Source of the DNA: Cecembia calidifontis
Lineage (GTDB): Bacteria; Bacteroidota; Bacteroidia; Cytophagales; Cyclobacteriaceae
Assembly: GCF_004216715.1 (NCBI RefSeq)
Contig: NZ_SGXG01000001.1
Coordinates: 3,518,501 to 3,582,500, forward strand
Reading direction: 5' to 3'
Length of the DNA: 64,000 nt
The notes below the pieces were generated by a model. The model saw nothing but the letters and a program-made list of their open reading frames with translations, did no database searches and had not been told where the DNA came from. Below, one piece after another: positions 36,347 through 45,342 of the stretch (position 1 is its first letter; each line of letters opens with the position of its first letter). The position numbers and the translations under genes are program-made.

Positions 36347-38442
36347 AAAAACCAAAGATTGTCTTTTCCGTAATCAGGAATCTCGTTGCCTTCAAAGTAG
36401 GGGAGCATTTCTGCCACCATTTCAGGGTACTTGATTGTTACGGGCAAATTTTGTTGTCTTACTGATTTCCAGTACATGCGACTGAATTGATACACTTGAT
36501 CGATAAGCTCTTTGACTGTTTTGTAATCATCCACCAATTCAGGATTTGAGCAACTGATTTTCAGTTTGACAGGGAAAGAGTAACCGTCATGGGAATTAAA
36601 TTCCGAATCAGGGTACCTGGTATTATTGAAAAGCAAAAATCGATTGTAGCTCAATTTGATGAACGTACCGCTTACAGGCATCAAATCTTTCCAACCCATA
36701 TCGAAGGCAACAATATCGGAGGATTCTGTTTTGTTGATTGCTACGATAAAGACGGGGATTTTCAGCTTTAAATCCTTCAATCCTTTTTCAATCGGCTCAA
36801 CCTCATCTTTATTCATTTCCTTGTAGAAGTGGATGATTAAGCGACTGATTTCTGAATTTACGCTGACATAATCCTTAACTGCTCTGAGAATGGAACCTGC
36901 CAACTCTTTTGTTTGGTCTTTCTGAAAGCATTCAAAGCGGTTAAATTTTCCTGTATTGGAGAAACTGAAAGCACTGCCGATATATTGGATGTCAACTTCT
37001 GTGTGCTTGAATGCTCCGACTCCAACAATCAATTCATTCTTCAGCTTTGTGTCCAACCTCCACGGAGTGCCATTGAGCTTTGCGAGAATGGCAATTGCGA
37101 TGTTTGGCAAGCTGAAATGATACTTGTCGTTGGTAAGCACTTTGTCAGGGTCTATTACCTGAGATGATACCCCTTTTTTGATTAATAATTCCTTGAGCTT
37201 GTAATAAACCAGTCTGCGAGACTTATCCGGAACACTCTTGGAAATAGGACTTATATAAATAGCCAAGTACTGAATATCGGAATCAAAGTCTCTGTTGGTG
37301 ATTTCTTCATAGATTTCAGGCCATGGGTTTTCCCTATCCTTAAAAACAATTGCCTGTTCTTTGTCCGGGTGATAAGGTGTATGAATAAACCTTGAAAGCC
37401 CTTTGAAACCGCTAAGGTTGCCATTGAAATATTTATGAATAGTAGTTGCCACTGGTTTATCTTCTTCATGGATAATGAAGAAGAAATGAATTTTTGATGA
37501 TGGGCTTAAATCAAAAGGACCGTAATCCCTGATGCCGTACATTGGTATTTTATGGGATTGTTGTCTACCAAAAAGTAATCGGTTGCTGTTTTTTTCTACT
37601 GATCCAATTCTTGCTTTCTCAACAGGGATAAAGTCGTTTGAGGAGATTGGAATTATTGATTTGAACTCTTGGGTGTTAAGATGCCTGGCGTAAAATTTAT
37701 CAATTGCCGCTTTGAACTTCTTATACTTGTTGGATTTGTCTGGTGCTCCGGTTTCCTGATGAAGCGCATCACGGATTTCAAAATTCCAGACAGGATAAAC
37801 CTTTTCGTATTCTCTTTTACCCGCATCCGGTAGTTCATCAAATCTAAAAAGCCCTTTTTCATAAACGACCCAATTAAAAGCTTTGACTGGTACTTCTTCA
37901 AACAGTTCCGAAACAGGAATTCTAAATATTTTTGATTTGCCTTCAAATGTTACCAAGAGTTCAAGACTACTTGACACCGTTTTGAATTGTACTTTTAATG
38001 AAAAGCGGTCAAAGGTCTTATAAATCCCTTCAGCATCCTGAGCGTTGCTTTGCAGCCACACTTCGGTATCACTGACAAAGTTTGGTTTAACCAAACAGCC
38101 CTTGCCTTTGAAATTGTTATGAATAAGTGAATTGTAGTAACGCTTTAGAATAGATGAAGAAAACGCTGAATTAGCAACCGGAACAGATTTTTCCTCACCT
38201 TCATCATTGATTATGGTTTGAAATGTTAGTGAGGTTGGTTTGCTTACCGGCAGGAAGTCTGGTATTTCCTGTTCAAACGAAGTGTAATAGTGTTCCTGTT
38301 CTCCATACTTTTCAATTACTTCCGTGGGAACCAGTGTATGATAAACCCGTGTGAGACCGTCTTGCTCTTTATCGGTGAAATAAAAAGTAAGTTCATCCTG
38401 TGGATGATTGAAAGTTAGTATGTTGAAACAGTGTTTTGGCAT
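36343..38442 (-). CDS. Prokaryotic Argonaute with apparently inactive PIWI domain
   Basis: The protein is 699 aa. Residues 1 to about 290 occupy the N/L1/PAZ/L2 region (FSLKVQFKTVSSSLELLVTF). The MID domain carries the 5'-phosphate pocket pattern YYKLKELLIKKGVSSQ (Tyr414, Lys415, Gln428) and PNIAIAILAKLNGTPW (Lys455). PIWI follows (LIVGVGAFKH; LIIHFYKEMNKDEVEPIEKG) with a typical C-terminus (SRMYWKSV, LPVTIKYPEMVAEML). The positions of the first two catalytic aspartates are Gly476 and Tyr540, so target cleavage is unlikely and an effector or binding role is inferred. It starts 6 bases after rhuM and ends overlapping the Fur-like gene, last of the defence genes in this type I restriction locus. 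Confidence 0.87.
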   Translation of the reverse strand: MPKHCFNILTFNHPQDELTFYFTDKEQDGLTRVYHTLVPTEVIEKYGEQEHYYTSFEQEIPDFLPVSKPTSLTFQTIINDEGEEKSVPVANSAFSSSILKRYYNSLIHNNFKGKGCLVKPNFVSDTEVWLQSNAQDAEGIYKTFDRFSLKVQFKTVSSSLELLVTFEGKSKIFRIPVSELFEEVPVKAFNWVVYEKGLFRFDELPDAGKREYEKVYPVWNFEIRDALHQETGAPDKSNKYKKFKAAIDKFYARHLNTQEFKSIIPISSNDFIPVEKARIGSVEKNSNRLLFGRQQSHKIPMYGIRDYGPFDLSPSSKIHFFFIIHEEDKPVATTIHKYFNGNLSGFKGLSRFIHTPYHPDKEQAIVFKDRENPWPEIYEEITNRDFDSDIQYLAIYISPISKSVPDKSRRLVYYKLKELLIKKGVSSQVIDPDKVLTNDKYHFSLPNIAIAILAKLNGTPWRLDTKLKNELIVGVGAFKHTEVDIQYIGSAFSFSNTGKFNRFECFQKDQTKELAGSILRAVKDYVSVNSEISRLIIHFYKEMNKDEVEPIEKGLKDLKLKIPVFIVAINKTESSDIVAFDMGWKDLMPVSGTFIKLSYNRFLLFNNTRYPDSEFNSHDGYSFPVKLKISCSNPELVDDYKTVKELIDQVYQFSRMYWKSVRQQNLPVTIKYPEMVAEMLPYFEGNEIPDYGKDNLWFL

Positions 38443-38448
38443 ATTATT

Positions 38449-39492
38449 TCATTGTTTATCTTTTCCCTTTTTAGTGATTCGCTTTACTTCCTTATCAAAG
38501 TCGGATTCAAAATTCTTGTCCTGAACTAACCTGAATTTGTTATATTCCTTTTCAGCTAATTGCTTGGCAATGGTAGCTGAAATTTTACCTGCGTCTTTCA
38601 ATATATTGTACTCATTAAACTGAAGGAATGCATCTAAACGAGCTACCCAATCTGTCATTTTCATGGGGACTTGCCTTTCAGCTTGTAGCTCAGCAAAGTC
38701 CAGGTACATGGTTACAATACGGTTTAAGTCCCGGATCTCCTTTTCATTCAGGTAGTTTTTGGCTACCGATACATCTGTTTTCAGGATTTTACCTTGAGGC
38801 GCATTTTTCCATGTAGTTAAACCCATATAAGGTTTTGCTGCATTGGCTCTTTCCTTGATAATTTCGGCTGCTGTATGGCCAGTAATAGCCCAATGGAGTT
38901 TGTTTTGTACAGTTTTGTAAAAAGTCTGTGTTATCTCAGCTTTGGGATCATAGTCTATGCTACATTGAGCATATATGTCAGTTATTTTCTGGTAGAACCT
39001 TCTTTCGCTGGCTCGTATCTCTCTGATACGTTCCAGTAATTCATCAAAGTAGTCTTTGCCAAAGAGTGCAGAACCTTGCTTTAGGCGTTGGTCGTCCATT
39101 GCAAAGCCTTTGATTATGTATTCCCGCAATACTTTAGTAGCCCAGATACGGAATTGCGTACCTCGTTGCGATTTGACCCGATAGCCAACTGAAATAATGA
39201 CGTCCAGATTGTAATACTTAACCGTATTTTCCTGAGTTTTACCCTCTATGGCTCCATGAGGACTGGTAGTTCGGAAATCCCGAACAACCACTTTTTCATC
39301 CAATTCACCTTCTTCAAATACATTTTTGATATGCTCTGATATGGTGGATTTTGCTTTTTCAAACAACTCCTGCATACCTTTTTGGGTGAGCCATACGGTT
39401 TCATCATGTAGCAATACATCTACCTTTATATCTCCACTTTGGGAGACATAGAGCAAAAATTCACTTTGATTTGGTGTAAGACTGTTTTCCAT
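38449..39492 (-). CDS. RhuM-family protein
   Basis: The 347-aa protein has the RhuM signature: VDVLLHDETVWLTQKGMQEL (N-terminal DNA-binding-like region), STISEHIKNVFEEGEL, TVKYYNLDVIISVGYRVKSQ and RGTQFRIWATKVLREYIIKG. RhuM proteins are found in pathogenicity islands and beside type I restriction genes; their biochemical role is not established. Its ATG shares one base with the hsdR stop (TAATG), and the Argonaute starts 6 bases after its stop, so the three are co-translated. Confidence 0.9.
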   Translation of the reverse strand: MENSLTPNQSEFLLYVSQSGDIKVDVLLHDETVWLTQKGMQELFEKAKSTISEHIKNVFEEGELDEKVVVRDFRTTSPHGAIEGKTQENTVKYYNLDVIISVGYRVKSQRGTQFRIWATKVLREYIIKGFAMDDQRLKQGSALFGKDYFDELLERIREIRASERRFYQKITDIYAQCSIDYDPKAEITQTFYKTVQNKLHWAITGHTAAEIIKERANAAKPYMGLTTWKNAPQGKILKTDVSVAKNYLNEKEIRDLNRIVTMYLDFAELQAERQVPMKMTDWVARLDAFLQFNEYNILKDAGKISATIAKQLAEKEYNKFRLVQDKNFESDFDKEVKRITKKGKDKQ

Positions 39493-42400
39493 TAATGCTT
39501 ATTTTTTTCATAATCTGATTCCGGTTCTGCTGCCATTCCCAAGATTGGGTCGGTGGTCGAAGGCTTATACAGCGTTCGCTCGAAATCATCACATATTTGA
39601 TTCATGTTGTCTTTCGTTTCACGAATGAAGAAATCGCCCAGGTCTTTGTTCTTAATGGTGAACTTGCGGTACAGTTTTGTGAAGTCTGAATAGATTTCAT
39701 CCTGCGAAAAGGCAGAGCCATCATCATTGATTTTGGCAATTAAACGCTGACCTGTTTCATCCTGCTTAATAAACTCAAACAGGGAGGTTATTTTCTTCTC
39801 AAAGTCTGCGATTAGTTCGGCAATGGCTTCTTCTTCCTGATTGCGTTTTTCAATGACTTTAAGAATGTTGTATTTGTACTTGTTGGGCTGACCCGGATTA
39901 GTAGGGCTTGGATTCTTGGGCTTGTTGCCTTTATCCTTTGGCTCTTTGGGTGCAACGATACCAATGCGGTTATCGAAATAGATTTCAACATCATCAATAA
40001 TCTCATCCTGCTTGTTGATTTGATTATAAAGCATGTTGTATTTACGCCAAAAGTCCAGCAATAACTTCTCGCTATACTTAGGGTCTAAGTCGATGACAAA
40101 CTCAATGAGATTGAGGATTTTGAAATAACCCAATACCTTTTCTTTGAGCTTTTTGGATTCGTCTTTTTGATTACGGATGTATTCGTCCAGTGCATCTTCA
40201 AGAGCTACAATAATCGAAACATCAGGGTTTGTGGTGTGGTATTCTTTGAACTTTGGAAAATGAGTTTTAAATACGGAATGCGTATTCAATTCCTTGTACA
40301 AGTCTGCCAACTTTTCTTCATCACCCAAGGGGTCAAAATCAGATACCACTACATTGCTGAAATGCTCAAAGGCTGCTTTGATGTTCTTTACATTGACATT
40401 CTTGTAAGAGAAATCAATGATCTTACAGTCGTTCTTATACTTGGTGGTTCTGTTTACCCTTGATATGGTTTGAATAGCATTGATGCCCCTGATTTCCTTA
40501 TCTAAAAAGAGGGTATGCAATTTGGGTTCGTCAAACCCTGTTTGCAGCTTATCCACCACGATAATCAACCCATTCTTTTTGATTGCGAAGTTTTGAAGGA
40601 CTTTTTCTTCACTCAAACCACCATTCAAGCCGCTTGCGCTTCTGTGTTCCTGACTGTCTGAATAAACAATGTAGATTGGAGCTTCCTCAAAGCGTTCGTA
40701 TTTCTTCTCCTTTACAATTTCAGCAAAGTACTTTTCAATAAAGCCTTTGTACTTAATTGCTGCAGGAATGGAAGAAACAGCAAGCATTGCTTTGGCTGTA
40801 CCTCTGATGTTGTGATATACAGAGCTTACCAATCGTTCTACAATGAACTTGGATATGGCTTCAATACGCTGTGTATTGAGGTAAATTTTCTTTTTACGTA
40901 TAGCATATTTCTTTCCATATTCATCTATGCCCGTATCTGTATCATCCGGTATTTCCTCAAAACCGTAACCCAAATCCCCTTCAAAGCCTTCTAATTCATT
41001 GTCTGGTATCTCGAAATACATCTTTGCCGAAACAGGCACAATCCCTTTTATAGGGTTCAGGATATAGCCGTCTTCAATAGCTTCCCGCATGGTGTAACTA
41101 TCGAATGGAATCCAGATTTTTTCTGCTTCCGCATATTTATTGAACTCTCCGAATCGGGCTAAAGTGTGGTCACTTGGAGTTGCTGTAAATCCAACGATGA
41201 GGTTCTTTTTGGTTTGCTGTCGTTGATATTCCTTACTTTGATCGAAGCTGCTTTGTAGCTCGTCAAATATGCTTATCATTTCTTCATGTTGCACACCACT
41301 GTTGCTTCTGTGGATTTCATCAATCAGAAATGCAATTCTCATTTTGGATAGCTTCTTTACTACTGAAGCATCCAGAATATTATCTACCGAGGTGAACTTT
41401 TGCAGGTTGACAACTACTATGCGTTTATCGCTGCTGAGGGCAGTGATGAAACTTTTCTTGTCGGTGGCTTCAATGAACATTCCCTTTTGAATATTCATGT
41501 TGTGCAGTTTGGAATCCAACTGGTCACGAAGCTGCAACCTGTCCACTACCAACATCACTTTGTCATAGACATACCCACCCTCTTTGCGAAGGTCTTTGAG
41601 TTGGAGTGCTGTCCAGCCAATGATGTTACTTTTCCCGAATCCTGCTGCGTACTGCATCAGGAGGGAATACACGGTTTTATTGTTTTGGTATTTCTGGCGT
41701 TTGGCAACCAGTTCTTTTACCTGTCCTTCGCCTATGCCTTTGGCTCTTAATTCTGTTTCCAGTTTTTTGATGAAGTAGTCCGGTTCATCTTCATGCTCCA
41801 GAAACTCATTGATTTTGGCAAGGATTTTATCTGTACCGAATTTCTGCTTTGGTCTTGGACTTATCAGCCTACCATCATTGTGCTTGTACTCTTTGGTCTT
41901 GCTGCCTTCTTTCTTTATCAGTTCCCGTTCTATGAAGTTGTAGTAGAGGATTTCTTTCTCTACCATCTTCTTATCGTACAGGGCTTTGAAAACCTCTTCA
42001 AAGCGTTCTGTTTTAGAACCTTCACGGTTTTTGAGTGGGTAAGGCTTAAAATCCTTCAACACTTTCTTTTCGTACTGTTCAAAATCATAGCTGCCATTCA
42101 ATACCGTGTTTTTGATTTCATCAAAGTGGTTTGAAATATTGCGGATGACATAGGTTTCGGCAATATCCGTGGAAGTGATATGAATGGCCTTTTCAAAGAT
42201 TTTGAGAAAGTCTTTTCGGATGGTTTGAGACAGGTCGTTTTTATCGGCAATGGTGAGGTATTCCTGAACTGCACTGAGGTAGTCTTTCACTACTTTCATT
42301 CGTCCGTTCTTCATGGAAGTCTGGTTGTTCCAATTGCTTTTTAGTTCGCTATATCCTAAGAAGATGCCATTGAGGAAAAAGGACAAATCAGGACGGAAAG

Positions 42401-42830
42401 AGAAATACTGCTTGCCTTCATACTTGAAAGAATACGGAAGCTCCTGAACTACCGAAAAGATATTCTGCTCAAACAACTTGTCTTCCTCAAACTCGCTACC
42501 GCTTGGATAGAACAAATGCAGCTTGACACCCTCAAAGGTTACTGACTTGTTGGTATTGATGAAAACAGCCATGTTCATGGATGATTTTATCTTCTCGTCC
42601 AAGAACAGAGTAAAAGCGTTTAGTAGGTCTTTTTCACTAGGGAACTTCTTTAGTAATTTTTTGTAGTTGCTCTTATTCAGTTCGGTTTCCGAAATGAAAT
42701 GCTTCAAATCCTCAATAATGAAGAATTGAGGTGAAACGGTGTTTGCCTTGGCTTCCTTGTAGCGAAGGCCATCAGGCCGCTCGCAAAGGAAGTTAATGAG
42801 GTATTTATCTTGTAAGTCTAACTCTTTCAT
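39492..42830 (-). CDS. hsdR: Type I restriction endonuclease subunit R
   Basis: The 1112-aa protein has an N-terminal PD-(D/E)xK nuclease (Asp148 in FRPDLSFFL, Glu162-Leu-Lys164 in YSELKSN), then an SF2 translocase with Walker A variant GFGKSN, the DEIH box (LIDEIHRSNSG), motif III-like GFTATPSD, and the C-terminal motor motifs (IVVDKLQTGFDEPKLHTLFL, INAIQTISRVNRT). It cuts unmodified DNA remote from the recognition site when assembled with HsdM2-HsdS. All catalytic motifs look intact. It follows the Abi_2 gene by 13 bases and overlaps rhuM by one base. Confidence 0.95.
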   Translation of the reverse strand: MKELDLQDKYLINFLCERPDGLRYKEAKANTVSPQFFIIEDLKHFISETELNKSNYKKLLKKFPSEKDLLNAFTLFLDEKIKSSMNMAVFINTNKSVTFEGVKLHLFYPSGSEFEEDKLFEQNIFSVVQELPYSFKYEGKQYFSFRPDLSFFLNGIFLGYSELKSNWNNQTSMKNGRMKVVKDYLSAVQEYLTIADKNDLSQTIRKDFLKIFEKAIHITSTDIAETYVIRNISNHFDEIKNTVLNGSYDFEQYEKKVLKDFKPYPLKNREGSKTERFEEVFKALYDKKMVEKEILYYNFIERELIKKEGSKTKEYKHNDGRLISPRPKQKFGTDKILAKINEFLEHEDEPDYFIKKLETELRAKGIGEGQVKELVAKRQKYQNNKTVYSLLMQYAAGFGKSNIIGWTALQLKDLRKEGGYVYDKVMLVVDRLQLRDQLDSKLHNMNIQKGMFIEATDKKSFITALSSDKRIVVVNLQKFTSVDNILDASVVKKLSKMRIAFLIDEIHRSNSGVQHEEMISIFDELQSSFDQSKEYQRQQTKKNLIVGFTATPSDHTLARFGEFNKYAEAEKIWIPFDSYTMREAIEDGYILNPIKGIVPVSAKMYFEIPDNELEGFEGDLGYGFEEIPDDTDTGIDEYGKKYAIRKKKIYLNTQRIEAISKFIVERLVSSVYHNIRGTAKAMLAVSSIPAAIKYKGFIEKYFAEIVKEKKYERFEEAPIYIVYSDSQEHRSASGLNGGLSEEKVLQNFAIKKNGLIIVVDKLQTGFDEPKLHTLFLDKEIRGINAIQTISRVNRTTKYKNDCKIIDFSYKNVNVKNIKAAFEHFSNVVVSDFDPLGDEEKLADLYKELNTHSVFKTHFPKFKEYHTTNPDVSIIVALEDALDEYIRNQKDESKKLKEKVLGYFKILNLIEFVIDLDPKYSEKLLLDFWRKYNMLYNQINKQDEIIDDVEIYFDNRIGIVAPKEPKDKGNKPKNPSPTNPGQPNKYKYNILKVIEKRNQEEEAIAELIADFEKKITSLFEFIKQDETGQRLIAKINDDGSAFSQDEIYSDFTKLYRKFTIKNKDLGDFFIRETKDNMNQICDDFERTLYKPSTTDPILGMAAEPESDYEKNKH

Positions 42831-42843
42831 TCAAATCAATGTT

Positions 42844-43803
42844 TTATTGCCACAAGGCCTCTTGCGTCCAGTCCAGAAGTTTACCTTCTTTATCGGCTGG
42901 TATGCCGAGATATTTAATAGGAACGCTTGGGTACTTTTTGAATAATTCCTCCAGCTTTTCTTTCAGACTGTTTGGCGGGTTTACTCTTGCCAAAAAATAC
43001 TTTAGTACACAGAGCAAATAAAAAGTTCGCTTGTTATTACGGGAGTAGCGCTCAGTGATCCAAGGCCCAACTGGCTTGAGCAGTTGGGCCGGTTCTACGG
43101 ACAGGTCTTTGTTCCACAATCGGGAATGATGGGCACAAATATTTCGCACATAAGTAAGTGAGTGCAGCCAGGAGGTAAATACCGTTTCGTGCACATCAAA
43201 TTGTGCGGCAATACGTTTTTTATCGTCTTTGTTACCTAACCCGCGATAAAGATTTGACAGTTCGCCTATGGTGAGTAACTCAAAACACATCCACGAAGGC
43301 GGATTAGACGGACTGTGATAATTGTCGATATAATGTTTAATGAAAACCTCTGGTCTCCGGGCTGTTTTAGCTCTTGAAATAATAGCCTGAAAGTCTGAAT
43401 AGGGGTCAATTTGATAGCCTACCTTATTATAGAATGGTTTCACGAACAATTTTTGGTTGTCCTGCCAGTGGCTATCATTGTAATGCATTGCCATGCAATA
43501 GATAAACTGTGTTCGGATAGCTACCTCAATCCGTTCGATGCAGTCAAATACCAATAAGCGGAGTTCTCTATCGAAAGAATAGGTATTTACGATTTGGTCA
43601 AAGGTAGTGCCGTCATCAAAACGGTCTTTTATCGCTTGATAGGGTAAAAAATAAGCGCTTAAACGATAGTAGCTGATTTGTGCTAAGTAATGAAGTGCCG
43701 AAGCATCATCCGTTACGGTGAGATTTCGGTCTTTCAGTTGCTGCAACTGAGCAGCAAAAGACAGGGGCTTTTTATCATAAGTTCTCTTTTTCATAGACCC
43801 CAT
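42844..43803 (-). CDS. Abi_2 (AbiD/AbiF-like) abortive infection protein with HEPN RNase motif
   Basis: The 319-aa protein (or 316 from ATG 43794) has the Abi_2 N-terminal motif (PLSFAAQLQQLKDRNLTV, LAQISYYRLSAYFLPYQ), ERIEVAIRTQFIYCMAMHY, and the HEPN Rx4H catalytic motif RNICAHHSRLWN near residue 230. Abi_2 proteins abort phage infection, presumably by RNA cleavage. Immediately upstream lies a compact promoter-ncRNA-terminator unit resembling abiF RNA. The gene sits inside a type I restriction operon between hsdS and hsdR. Confidence 0.9.
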   Translation of the reverse strand: MGSMKKRTYDKKPLSFAAQLQQLKDRNLTVTDDASALHYLAQISYYRLSAYFLPYQAIKDRFDDGTTFDQIVNTYSFDRELRLLVFDCIERIEVAIRTQFIYCMAMHYNDSHWQDNQKLFVKPFYNKVGYQIDPYSDFQAIISRAKTARRPEVFIKHYIDNYHSPSNPPSWMCFELLTIGELSNLYRGLGNKDDKKRIAAQFDVHETVFTSWLHSLTYVRNICAHHSRLWNKDLSVEPAQLLKPVGPWITERYSRNNKRTFYLLCVLKYFLARVNPPNSLKEKLEELFKKYPSVPIKYLGIPADKEGKLLDWTQEALWQ

Positions 43804-43851
43804 AAAAAAGAAAAACCCCCCAAGTGTGCTACCGAAGTAAGCCTGGGAGGT
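43804..43851 (-). terminator. Intrinsic terminator with UUCG loop at the 3' end of the ncRNA
   Basis: An eight-pair outer stem (43815..43822 with 43844..43851, one G-U) encloses a C(UUCG)G-capped hairpin, then a U-rich tract running up to the Abi_2 ATG. Confidence 0.75.
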
Positions 43852-43928
43852 GTATTATCGTTAACAGAAAATGTTTTCTTATCGAAAGACCCGCAAGCTG
43901 TTCTTATGGGAAGCAATGCAGGTACCGT
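43804..43928 (-). ncRNA. abiF-like non-coding RNA upstream of the Abi_2 gene
   Basis: About 120 nt between a Bacteroidota promoter and a strong terminator that abuts the Abi_2 start codon. Predicted pairings include AACAG/CTGTT, TCTT/AAGA and GAAAA/TTTTC hairpins, and a 3' stem with ACCTCCCA/TGGGGGGT closing an inner GC(T)TAC-TTCG-GTAGC hairpin, then TTTTTCTTTTTT. Rfam describes an abiF RNA next to Abi_2 genes; location and 3' terminator agree, but I cannot run the covariance model. The 5' end is estimated from the promoter. Confidence 0.65.
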
Positions 43929-43933
43929 TGATG

Positions 43934-43963
43934 CAAATGTACCACTTTTTACTAGATTGGCAA
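43934..43963 (-). promoter_or_regulatory. Bacteroidota-type promoter of the abiF-like RNA
   Basis: On the minus strand TTG (43961..43963), 19-bp spacer, then TACATTTG (43934..43941) matches the TTG-N19-TAnnTTTG consensus exactly. Transcription would start near 43928. Confidence 0.75.
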
Positions 43964-44052
43964 TAGCTAATGGTAAAAAATATGCTACCCTCACTAAAGT
44001 CAATAAGCTAAAGCGTTTGTAATCAATCTGTTTTAAGTGGTTTTTGAATGTT

Positions 44053-44829
44053 TTACTCATGGCTTACCTTGATTTTGCCCGTTACCACATCATTGATGAG
44101 CGTTTTGCGAAGCTCCTTGAGGGTGGTTATCTGGGTTTGAATGTTTGTAATAATTTTTTCAATCAACCCAACTTTGTTCTCCAAAAACTCAGCGATCCTT
44201 ATTTGCTCCTGCAATGGGGGAATTGGGCAAGGGTAGTTGCTCAATATTGTTGGGTTCAAATGAGGTATTCCCATTCCTGTAGGTATGCTTTTCAAAGTGT
44301 AGTCTAATGAATCTTTCAGAAAATAAAAGAATCTTGAATTGACAGATTTAGTGAAATTGATTTTGGCTATTGTGCTTGAAATAAATCCTTTTTTCGCCTT
44401 TAAAATCTCACCGACTGCCGCACCATCCCAAACTATTATTAAATCTTTCTCAGATGCTAACAAGGTCTTATCGAGACTATAAGCGTATGTATCAAACTTT
44501 ACATTCTCATTCCTCAAATACTCCAAACTCAATAGCGGCAAAGCATTATCAAAAGGGAAATCCGATGTTTCGAGATTTTTCCCCTTGGTTGTAGAAGCAA
44601 AGCTTTTAAACCGCTTCACTTCCCAATGCTCCGGTATTTGTCCAATCCAATCAATACCACTGTCTTTGAGCTTTACATTCTTATCCAACCCCTTTGTAAC
44701 CGTTTCATTAATCAGGCTTTTACGCAATTCCTGATAGTAGCCTATCTTCTTTTCCAGCAGGCTTACTTTCTTATCAATGGCTTGGGTTTTGGTGTCGAGG
44801 TATTCAGCTATGGCGGTTTGTTCTTCTAC
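44053..44829 (-). pseudogene. hsdS: HsdS C-terminal half, cut off by an in-frame stop
   Basis: Directly after the TAA at 44830..44832 the same frame continues VEEQTAIAEYLDTKTQAIDK (the central conserved helix), a second target recognition domain starting DSGIDWIGQIPEHWEVKRF, and the C-terminal conserved region (IPPLQEQIRIAEFLENKVGL, LINDVVTGKIKVSHE). No convincing new start codon precedes it; the first usable one is a TTG at 44727. If expressed separately this would be a one-TRD half-subunit. Otherwise it is lost by nonsense mutation. Confidence 0.8.
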
Positions 44830-45342
44830 TTAAGGAATGGCAATAAAGATTTGCTTTAAATCATCAATATTGAATCTAAATACCTTCAGACCTGTGGCAT
44901 ACTTTTGTAATTCTGTTCTGAATCTCTTTGAATAATAATAGAGGTACTTTCCAAAGACGAGTTTGCGGTTTGGCTTGAATAATATTTGTTCTCCGCCTAT
45001 CAACCCCAAATCTTCCCTATTGTAAAGGCAAGAATGTCCTAAGTCTTCAATAGTCTCTGAGGTTGAAATTAGAATAGTATCTCCGTGATTTACAACCTGA
45101 TTTTTTTTGAAAAACTCACCATTTACATAGTACTGGAAAGCGTTGTTTACTTCATCAACTTGATAGGTTTTACCATATTGTAAGGCAACATACTCACCCT
45201 CCTCTAATAGTTCATCTTTCTTAAAGGCCGTATTGCCTCTGACCAGTGAACCAATCCAATCAATTCTGTGATTGTTCCAATGGTTTGGAACTTGACCCAA
45301 CCAACCAATTTCAGAATCCTTATATGAGTTGTACTTCATCAT
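44830..45342 (-). CDS. hsdS: Type I restriction specificity subunit, truncated N-terminal half
   Basis: This 170-aa product has the first target recognition domain (DSEIGWLGQVPNHWNNHRID, ALQYGKTYQVDE, FRFNIDDLKQIFIAIP) and ends at a TAA just where the central conserved region begins. The codon before is CCT (Pro) and those after read on in frame, so a single base change accounts for the truncation. A full HsdS would be about 429 residues. Its ATG overlaps the hsdM stop by four bases. Half-HsdS proteins can dimerise and work in some type I systems, so activity is possible, with altered specificity. Confidence 0.85.
   Translation of the reverse strand: MMKYNSYKDSEIGWLGQVPNHWNNHRIDWIGSLVRGNTAFKKDELLEEGEYVALQYGKTYQVDEVNNAFQYYVNGEFFKKNQVVNHGDTILISTSETIEDLGHSCLYNREDLGLIGGEQILFKPNRKLVFGKYLYYYSKRFRTELQKYATGLKVFRFNIDDLKQIFIAIP

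Noticed and set aside
43906..44022. Plus-strand frame of 38 codons starting MGSNAGTVDANVPLF
   Set aside because: It looked like a C-terminal fragment, but it is antisense to the promoter and leader of the abiF-like RNA, which explains the sequence better.
43791..44060. Minus-strand 89-codon frame as a leader peptide for Abi_2
   Set aside because: It reads through the ncRNA promoter and terminator, so protein coding is unlikely.
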